64,000 nt of DNA, taken from NCBI RefSeq assembly GCF_963676685.1, contig NC_092352.1, forward strand, positions 25,811,117 through 25,875,116, written 5' to 3'. Numbering within the stretch: the stretch's first letter is position 1; each line of letters begins with the position of its first letter. Of this stretch, positions 57,201 through 64,000 are shown piece after piece. A program made the translations under genes and the position numbers. A model generated the notes under the pieces. That model had not been told where the DNA came from, ran no database searches, and saw only the letters and a list, made by a program, of their open reading frames with translations. Origin of the DNA: Mytilus edulis (Eukaryota; Mollusca; Bivalvia; Mytilida; Mytilidae).

Positions 57201-60200
57201 CACCCACTCTGACGGCATTGACGTTCTGATGTTGACAAACAAACATACAATGAAAGGGGAACGTAGTTCTTGATCTTTTCACGACAAGGCTTGTATGCAG
57301 ACTTTGGTAAATCAAAGAAAATAGAAATTTCCCTCAATTCCAAAATTGTCTGCCCTTTAAAAAAATAAAATCCACAGTAAATTAAAACATTATTCAGTCA
57401 AAAAAAGAATGAAAATCAATGGATGAACTCATTCTTAAACTCATGTACCAGGTACAAGTGGTTATAAAGTTCATGATTTAATTACATTTTTGACTTATTT
57501 GTTTTTATTGTAGGTAAATCCAAGATTTGGTCAGCTCAGATGCCTCAGTTATTCAACCAGATGTATGCATATGATGGATTCTGTTTAAATTTATGTTATT
57601 TAATGTTAAAACTTTCTGTGCCTTTCTCTGAACCACAGTGTGACAAACTTCTTAAAGTACAACCCACCTATTGTTCTGTGGAAGTTAATGACAACGATAA
57701 GAGCCAACAGAAAAATATTCATGCTTTTGGTAAGTAAAGTAATTGTCTCTCTTTTGCTATGATTCAAACATCATTGTTACTTGCCTTTTCTCAATTAAAA
57801 GACAAATAGAGTTGTTGAATTAGTTTTCTGAGCAAATAAGACAATACTGATATCTAATTTAATTAGTTAATTCAGACTTCCTAATATTGTACATATTTTT
57901 TGCCAATATATCTTTAGTTGTAATTGACATGATTGAGAATGGTTTACTTTATAAAGAATCAGGAATTTTCTGGATCCACTATTTCTAGTTCAAAATAAAG
58001 AAATTTTCTAAGGATTGAAGCCAACATTTATTTACTAAGAATTTAAAACATAGATTTTTCTTAAAGTTACTTTGTATCGACAATGATTGAAATTTCTTAG
58101 AATGAGATTTTATTATTTTTAGGGTTGAATAAAGAGACATGTTTGATACCAATGCCAGAAAATGAACAATTGGAACCTTTAGAATCTTACAATTTTATAT
58201 CTGAGTGTTTTTTCTTGACTCATCAATGTTTAAACATGGGATTCAAACCTTTAAATGAAAAGTTTGTAAAACTAAATCAAAGTTTAGGAAGAATACAACG
58301 TTTATATCAGGATGCTACAAACCAAGGAGGAAATGATTCAATGGAACCAGTCAGACAGCTGAAAAGTAAAATGGAAGAAGGTAGGAATCATCTGAAAGGA
58401 TAACTGTAAACAAACTATTTTTGGCTGGTCATTTATTTTTTTGTGTATAGCAAATATTATTAATATGTCAAACTTGGATATTTTCTTTAACAAATACATT
58501 TACATCAACTCAAAGTCGGCTATGAAGGGCTTATCATGAAATAATGTATTCACAAAATTAAGTTGGATTACAGATGTTCATGTTTAGATTATCTTTCACA
58601 TGGAATTGGAAACATCTATAATAAGATATTTTGCATTTTGACTGATTACTTTTATACCTCAAGTAGGTAATACTATTGAAAAGATGCAGTTTAGTAAATT
58701 CAGTTCCATTGAAGGGTTCTGTTATCGTTACTGAACCTCATGTGCACATTACATTTATAAAAAAAAAGTCATATTGAATTACATTTTTTATTAAAATATT
58801 AGAAATTACAACATTGACATCTTCAAACAAATTGCACACATTTAATAGATTAACCTTTCCTTCAGTAACTCATTATACATATATTTTTTTACAGGAATGA
58901 CCATTTACTTAAGTATTAGGGCAGCTGTAACAGAACCGAAATTTTTAGAAATGTCTTTGAACTTTCACATATCAACTGCAACATGGATGTGTCTTGTTGC
59001 TGTAAAGGACAACCCACAATGCTTCAGTGATATCACACTTCCTCTTCCTGATGAAGCTCCAAAATGTCTAGCATGCATTCCTGAATTTATTATGGGAAAT
59101 ATTACAGACTTTACACAATTCCTGCATCGATTTAAAGATCAAGTCTTTGAGGTATGTTAAAAAAAGGTGTCCAACAGGTATAAATAATAGGATAAACCAA
59201 AAAAAAGGTTAATCAAGGTCATTTCAGAAGTCATTTACTACCAGAGGTTTGGTAGTGCTTCTGATGAACTATCTGTCCACCATATATCTGTCATGGAGCT
59301 AGCTAGTGGTTCAGGCCTAGAGCTGTGTGTTGCCTCCCTTATACCAATTATATGTTGAATATGAGCCATCTCTTCTTTATATTGTAGTAACTATGAAAAA
59401 GGAAAACAGCTACACTTCAATCAGACAGCAACCTATTAACATGTATTAAGTAAATATACTTTAGACATCTGTACACATCAATTTATTTTCTTAAGATTTC
59501 CTGAATTTACATGTAGTATTTGAGTCAGCTAATAACTATTATTTTTTTTCAGTTTGTTGGTGAGAAACTAAGCCATTTTATGACCTTGATATTGGTATAT
59601 ATGGGTAATCCTGATCGTATGAAGAACCCACATTTGAGAGCAGAATTAGCTGAAACTTTAGCTATGTTGTTACCAAGTGATCAAACCCAGAACAGAGCTC
59701 TAATGTCAAGGTAAATTAACAGGTTTCATTGTTATTCAACAGGATTGTTAATCTGTGGTAAAGTACAGACATGCTCGTTAATCAAGGTTAATACATCATT
59801 AATAATTTTGCCTGATTTAGTTGAAAGGAGTAGGTCCGGTAAGACACCTTTTTGGCCCCAAAATATAGCAGTTTTACAAAATTGTTAAAATGTAAACTTT
59901 TAGTTATTTATTGGACAGTTGAATGCGTCTGCCACATAAATATGGGCTGTTTTTGACTATGCAATGCACATATATCGGGTTGTAGCGCCATTAAGTCATG
60001 CTAAATTACTGAAATCTTCAAAATTCTAGCATTTTAGTTAAATTTTAGACGGTTTCCGTGTAAAACGAAAATGGCCGCATTCATGTTCATCCTGTAAGTT
60101 GTATTTTATGATATTACATAACATATATAAAGGTTGTGGATGAACACAGATGCGGCCACTTTCATTTTTGACAAAAACCATCTGTAAAGTGACATTTTTC

Positions 60201-63200
60201 AGCATATTTGGTAGATTTTTCATATTTGAGCTTGAATCGGATCGTTTTTAATGACTAAATCAGTTACAGTAAAATATTTCACATAAACTAATTGAATCAA
60301 GTGAAATAGACACTTAAGTGTTTAAAAAGTGGTCAAAATCTTTCGTCAGATGAAACTGAAATTTGAGGCCAAAATGAGTCCTTACCGGACCTTCTCCTTA
60401 TAAAATATTTAGAATCTTTATCATTGCTAAGCAAGTAAATTAAGTAATTATCTGAGCTGTAAAACTAGAATTGTTTTGCTACTTGTAATGTCAGATACAC
60501 ATTTATATCTCTATGTATGTTTTTTATGATCTTATCTGCAATTACAAAGAATAAGCCAGAGATTATACAATGAGAAAAGCACTGTTCAAAACTTTAAGGC
60601 TAACTTAAAAATTGAAACTAAACGAAAAATGCAACTTTTAAAAACCAAATCTGAACAATTACAAAAATGCTGTCATAATCCAGAAAAAATGTTTTTCTTA
60701 CCAACCTGTTCATCTAATAGATTTTACCCATGTTTTACAGATATTATAAAGGGCAGTTATTTGTACAGCATCCATTAATTGACCATTTGGCAGAAAAGTT
60801 ACTACATGTATTTGTTAGTATAGAGATGACAGGCCAAAGTGTACAGTTTGAACAGAAGTTTAATTACAGAAGACCTATGTACCAAGTACTAGAACATATA
60901 TGGGAAATAGAATCACATAGAAATGCCATTAAGGTACTTTGATAAAAACAAGAAACACATATCTTGTCAAAAAAGAATGCAATATGATAAGTGAATAATT
61001 GTTTGATAAATAAATATATTTATCTTTCTTAGTTTCCATTCCTCATCTCTTAACATAACTGTTTTTAATGTGAAATGTTCAAATGAACATTATTTTATAA
61101 ACACAATGAATATTTACATAAAAGATGGGGATGGAAGCCATCAGAGACTTCGCTAGTTAATTATTCAATATTTTTATTTGAATGCTATACAACACATTAT
61201 TGTAAAACAGCTTAGTTTTAATGCAAAAAAGGAATTTATATAAAAATGTTTTCAAACCATGTTTTTTTTCTTCTTGTCAGTTTAATTTACATTTTGTCTA
61301 TTTTGTCTCTTATGGTCTGTTAAAAAATCTCAGTTGTTTATATATGACATGAAATAGTTTGATTTATTCTGATAGGGGAGATAACCCTTGGTAGTTAAAA
61401 GATTTATTTAATGAAAACAATCCCATAAAAAACCCAAGATATAAACAAACTAAAGTAATATGGAAGTAATTTTCCAATTATAGAATTTTCCTAAATTATA
61501 TTTCAGAGTTTATCCCGATTTGCTGAAGAGAATATAGAAGCAACAGATGCACCTTTATTCCTGAGGTTTATAAATCTCCTCATTAACGATGCTATCTTCC
61601 TGTTAGATGAGGCATTAGATGTAAGTTTAATTATAGTTATAATGTTGGGTAAACTTCAATCAAAATATCTACCTAAAAAAAAATAAAAAATACCAAAACA
61701 ATATATATGATTTTTCACCTATATTGAAATATTTACACATTATCAGATATTTTTCAATATCTGACAGCACAGTTATAATATAACTTAATGCCTCTAGTAC
61801 AGTAAAATTAGTACTATTAATATCAACATCTCATCATTCACCTTTGTAACACTTTACCTTTATTCATTATTGAGACAACATGTCAAAACTATTTTGTTCA
61901 TTCATTTTGAATATTGACAGTTTTTATATACATGTATTTGAAAGTGATCAGATTTTAACAGAAGAAGATAAAAAAAAAATTACTAAGAGAACATGGTTGA
62001 AATAGAATGCAAATTAATGAAAATACATGATTTAGATTTAAAATTGATAAAATGGAAAAAACAAAAGTATAAAAGATAAATTTTCTATTGTTATTTTCAA
62101 TGCAGTACATGAGTCAAATCAAAGATAAGGAACAAGCCAAAGAACAAGGTGAATGGACCAACATGACACCTGAACAAAGACAGGAAGCTGAAATGAGTCT
62201 ACGACAACTTAGTATGATAGCTCGTTATCATAATGTGATGGGAAATCATACTATACATATGTTAGAACTATTGACTAGAGAGATCAAATCAATATTTTGT
62301 CATAATTCTATGGTTGATCGAATCTCAGGAATGTTAAATTACTTCTTGGTCAATTTAGTAAGTATGAGTAAATACTTTATTGAATACGAAAATACAATAA
62401 ACAAAATATGTTCTGCCTAATGGTTGGGCAAACAAATAGTTCTACATAAATAAGTGGTGAAGAAGTCGTGTAACATTGTTCTGCTACTTGATAAGCCTTC
62501 AGACAGTAAGACACAGAATACCAACCACACAGAAATCTATATTATTTTAAAATAAAGGTTCCTGATTTAATAAGTGCATTTTACTAGTTATTTTGTTATA
62601 CAGTTAGTCAAATTGCTTAACTATTACACTATTATCCAAAGTGAGGGGAGGTTTTAGCATTCACCAACATATTAGACCCTGCCACATACATATAAATATG
62701 CCTGTTGCAAGTCCAGAGTCTATAGGATAGGTTATTCTTTTGATGTTATTGATAGTTGTTCATTTGGCAGTAATACCCAATTTCCATATTTTAGTTTCAA
62801 CTTTAACCACAAACAATCTAAATGCCCACTTAAAATAAAAAAGACCTTGATTTGCATGTATGCCTGTAATAAAAGCTTTCAACATATTCAAAGTGCAAAA
62901 CCTTACTTTAAAGAGAAGAAAAAGAAAGAAAGGACATTCAAACTTAGAAGTTGAATAATAAATTGACAACTCCATGGCTAAAAGAAAAAAAACCAAACAG
63001 ACATACAACAGTACACAAAGAAAACTTAACTGAGAAACACTTACCATGAAATATTAAATGAAATGAAATTTTAAGGGAGTTTTAACTTTCTCATGCTTGC
63101 CATAGTAAAATATTTTAAATGTTCACAGAGTTTTTCAATAATGAGCAGCTCAGTATATAAAAATCAATTATGAAAAAAACATTACTCACTGTCACAACAG

Positions 63201-63616
63201 TGAATACTACAAAAAGATACATCATTAATCCAAACGCACATACTACAGATGTTAACTTGCTTATCATAAATTTCTTCATTATATTTTTTTTTAAAACCTT
63301 TTTAAACCTTTTGATTAGTAATCAAATTTACTAGAAAATGATATTTATGAATGTATTATTTCAGGTTGGACCAAAACAAAGAAATTTTAAAGTGAAAGAC
63401 AAAGATGAATATGAGTTTAAACCTCAAGAGACAGTATCTGACATATCACAGATTTATCTCAACTTAGAGGAGGATGTTAACTTTTGTATTGCTGTTGTTA
63501 ATGATGGAAGATCTTACTCCGATGATCTCTTTCCTAAAGCTATTAACGTTCTCAAGAAAATACATAAACCTGCTTCAATGTTAGAAAATATGGAAAATCT
63601 TCATTTAAAAAATCAG
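51119..63616 (+). CDS. ube4a: Ubiquitin conjugation factor E4 A (partial, 3' end beyond window)
   Basis: Sixteen GT-AG-bounded coding exons join in frame to 953 codons: 51119-51236, 51990-52094, 53233-53336, 54562-54729, 55114-55261, 55504-55715, 56479-56664, 56901-57018, 57514-57729, 58123-58380, 58895-59151, 59553-59710, 60741-60933, 61507-61620, 62106-62357 and 63365-63616. Human UBE4A (about 1066 residues) aligns end to end from memory: [100 protein letters not shown]. Most of this is the Ufd2 core, a helical-repeat scaffold. The catalytic U-box (about the last 100 residues) must lie to the right. UBE4A is a U-box E3/E4 that extends ubiquitin chains with an E2 partner. No damage was seen. 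Confidence 0.96.
51990..52094 (+). CDS. ube4a: UBE4A exon, residues ~40-74
   Basis: Encodes [20 protein letters not shown] then [11 protein letters not shown], like human INHMIQRIFLITLDN. The acceptor at 51988-51989 is chosen because it restores phase 1. Confidence 0.9.
52279..52430. repeat. Near-perfect inverted repeat (foldback)
   Basis: Left arm GTGTTATTAACTGGCTGTTT, CTGTATTGGCACTGGTATAG, ATTC. The right arm is its complement with one or two changes. The loop region itself contains CTGTATTGGCC / GGCCAATACAG. Confidence 0.85.
52440..52800 (+). repeat. Two direct copies of a GTATTGGCCCTG repeat
   Basis: AAAACCGGAAGTGAACGTCC, GTATTAGCCC, CTTTTTTCCCGCTTTTTTCT and GTATTGGCCCTGTTTTTT occur at about 52448-52540 and 52676-52775. 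Together with the hairpin they probably form one composite element. Confidence 0.7.
53233..53336 (+). CDS. ube4a: UBE4A exon, residues ~75-109
   Basis: [35 protein letters not shown], matching human [22 protein letters not shown]. Confidence 0.95.
53580..54245 (+). repeat. Repeat with (GTCC)n start and three ~168-bp units, in a UBE4A intron
   Basis: Begins TACCCCCGCTTTAAAAAAGG and passes through a GTCCGTCC/CAGTCCGT tract. Then come three direct ~168-bp units from about 53763, 53932 and 54100 (CCGTGTGATGCGTTTTCAGA, ATTTTCGTCACATTTTTCTC). It ends GGCGGGGGTATCATCAGTGA. The unit length is a multiple of three, so frames stay open for 154 and 135 residues. This is not a gene. Confidence 0.8.
54562..54729 (+). 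CDS. ube4a: UBE4A exon, residues ~110-165
   Basis: [20 protein letters not shown] ... [16 protein letters not shown]. Human: ALFARLLLQDPG, FCYLYSCFQRAK. The acceptor AATAG at 54560-54561 gives phase 0. Confidence 0.93.
55114..55261 (+). CDS. ube4a: UBE4A exon, residues ~166-215
   Basis: [38 protein letters not shown]. Acceptor TTGCAG, leaves in phase 1 (T|GTAAGT). Confidence 0.93.
55504..55715 (+). CDS. ube4a: UBE4A exon, residues ~215-285
   Basis: [20 protein letters not shown] ... [14 protein letters not shown] ... [13 protein letters not shown]. Matches human FPEVMIPVFDILLGRI and LYFTRQKDMAK. Confidence 0.95.
55716..56478 (+). other. UBE4A intron with pyrimidine tract
   Basis: Contains a CTCTCTCATTTTCTTTCTCT tract near 56132-56170 and an A-rich AATAATAAAAATTAAAAAAA end near 56328-56352, possibly an old retroelement tail. 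Nothing coding. Confidence 0.5.
56479..56664 (+). CDS. ube4a: UBE4A exon, residues ~286-347
   Basis: [45 protein letters not shown]. Human: NGQMYQKTLLGVILSISCL, YFLNPSR. Confidence 0.95.
56901..57018 (+). CDS. ube4a: UBE4A exon, residues ~348-387
   Basis: [34 protein letters not shown]. Human: ILSWLGNCLHANAG. Phase 1 donor TCAG|GTGGGT. Confidence 0.95.
57514..57729 (+). CDS. ube4a: UBE4A exon, residues ~387-459
   Basis: [20 protein letters not shown] ... [20 protein letters not shown]. Near-identical in pattern to human [20 protein letters not shown]. Confidence 0.97.
58123..58380 (+). CDS. ube4a: UBE4A exon, residues ~459-545
   Basis: [20 protein letters not shown] ... [17 protein letters not shown]. 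Human: LDKETCLIPA, VKINQNLHRLQVAWRDA. Confidence 0.97.
58895..59151 (+). CDS. ube4a: UBE4A exon, residues ~545-630
   Basis: [20 protein letters not shown] ... [20 protein letters not shown]. Human: [20 protein letters not shown]. Confidence 0.97.
59553..59710 (+). CDS. ube4a: UBE4A exon, residues ~631-683
   Basis: [40 protein letters not shown]. Human: [19 protein letters not shown]. Leaves in phase 2. Confidence 0.97.
59825..60410. mobile_element. ~585-bp foldback/MITE in a UBE4A intron
   Basis: Outer inverted ends AGGAGTAGGTCCGGTAAG... / complement of ...CTTACCGGACCTTCTCCT, about 32 bp. The interior is also palindromic (AATGGCCGCATTCATGTTCA / TGAACACAGATGCGGCCACT), so the whole element can fold into one long imperfect hairpin. 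No coding potential. Confidence 0.8.
60741..60933 (+). CDS. ube4a: UBE4A exon, residues ~683-747
   Basis: [20 protein letters not shown] ... [20 protein letters not shown]. Human: [19 protein letters not shown]. Confidence 0.97.
60934..61506 (+). other. UBE4A intron
   Basis: AT-rich; no repeat or exon recognised. Confidence 0.5.
61507..61620 (+). CDS. ube4a: UBE4A exon, residues ~748-785
   Basis: [38 protein letters not shown]. Human: [20 protein letters not shown]. Confidence 0.97.
62106..62357 (+). CDS. ube4a: UBE4A exon, residues ~786-869
   Basis: [53 protein letters not shown]. Ends TTA|GTAAGT, phase 0. Confidence 0.97.
62930..63050 (-). repeat. Dispersed repeat family 1, old reverse copy
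   Basis: Diverged match: GACAACTCCATGGCTAAAAG, CAAACAGACATACAACAGTA, CACAAAGAAAACTTAACTGA. Confidence 0.5.
63365..63616 (+). CDS. ube4a: UBE4A exon, residues ~870-953 (last in window)
   Basis: [60 protein letters not shown]. Human: [20 protein letters not shown]. A phase 0 donor (CAG|GTAAAT) follows, so the next exon should start the linker and U-box. Confidence 0.97.
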
Positions 63617-64000
63617 GTAAATTAATTAAGTTTTGAAATGTATTTTACATTTTCAAACTACCTTCATAAGAGAAATTCAATGGCCTAAATAATACCATTA
63701 CTACAAAAAAGCATCCAAATGCATTCTAACACAAATAGCAACTGCTTGATTACATGATCCTAGCACAGGAAGGCCTATATGGCACATAAAGGATGTGGCT
63801 TTGTTAAACTTGTTTGTGAGTGTTCAACTCTTTTCATCATCATAGACAGTGTTGGTGTAACAACTCAACATAAGAACAAAAATCAGCTGAAAAAGGCTTG
63901 ATTTATCCAATTTACATTAAGCCAAACACAATTAACAGAAAAACAATACATTCAAAGTATCTTTTTTTAAGCACTCACAGATACTGAAAGCTAGGTCAAA
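63617..64000 (+). other. UBE4A intron running off the window
   Basis: No further coding exon is visible to the right edge. Confidence 0.6.

Noticed and set aside
1..64000. A bacterial gene cluster, operon, prophage or resistance island
   Set aside because: Split exons, spliceosomal sites, poly(A) signals and animal gene families show nuclear animal DNA. The beta-lactamase-like genes are intron-containing animal genes, not bacterial resistance genes.

Overview
The window is nuclear DNA from an animal, most likely a bivalve mollusc of the mussel type (Mytilidae). The sequence is AT-rich. Its genes are split into many short exons with spliceosomal introns. Much of the rest consists of dispersed repeats, non-LTR and Penelope-like retroelements, SINE-like units with AATCAATCA-type tails, MITEs and minisatellites of kinds I associate with mussel genomes. 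The taxon is inferred from remembered repeat and protein similarity; no search was run.

Three gene loci are supported. (1) 6.7-28.1 kb, + strand: two tandem copies of a secreted serine-beta-lactamase-like gene, five exons each. Copy B (22685-28103) is intact, 539 codons, with SxxK, YxN and HTG motifs and a hydrophobic C-terminal tail. Copy A (6765-17858) is broken: its exon 3 is present twice, one copy with a stop codon and a lost 3' end, the other with a 16-base deletion. Introns 3 and 4 use GC-AG splice sites in both copies. (2) 28349-45218, - strand: HAUS2, a subunit of the augmin complex, reassembled from six small exons (221 codons plus stop) spread over 17 kb of repeat-filled introns. 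It converges on beta-lactamase copy B. (3) 51119 to beyond the right edge, + strand: UBE4A, a U-box ubiquitin ligase/E4 factor. Sixteen coding exons (953 codons) are present and the U-box exon(s) lie outside the window. HAUS2 and UBE4A are divergently arranged.

Layout: 1-6.4 kb holds a 4.67-kb element with ~100-bp terminal inverted repeats and a TA target duplication, sitting inside an older ~290-bp repeat. 6.4-19.8 kb is duplication unit 1 (copy A plus a relic of the HAUS2 last exon split by a Penelope-like element). 19.8-22.2 kb is repeat-rich spacer. 22.4-28.5 kb is unit 2. 28.3-45.2 kb is HAUS2, including a ~5.9-kb minisatellite of ~71-bp units in intron 3. 45.3-51.1 kb is intergenic, with a CR1-like LINE end and a Mutator-like transposon nested in another inverted-repeat element. 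51.1-64 kb is UBE4A, with foldback elements and tandem repeats in its introns.

The genes do not form one pathway. Augmin acts in spindle microtubule nucleation, UBE4A in ubiquitin-chain elongation, and the beta-lactamase-like proteins are probably extracellular or surface enzymes or pseudo-enzymes. The richest signal is the history of the beta-lactamase duplication: paralogous introns act as empty-site controls that date several insertions.
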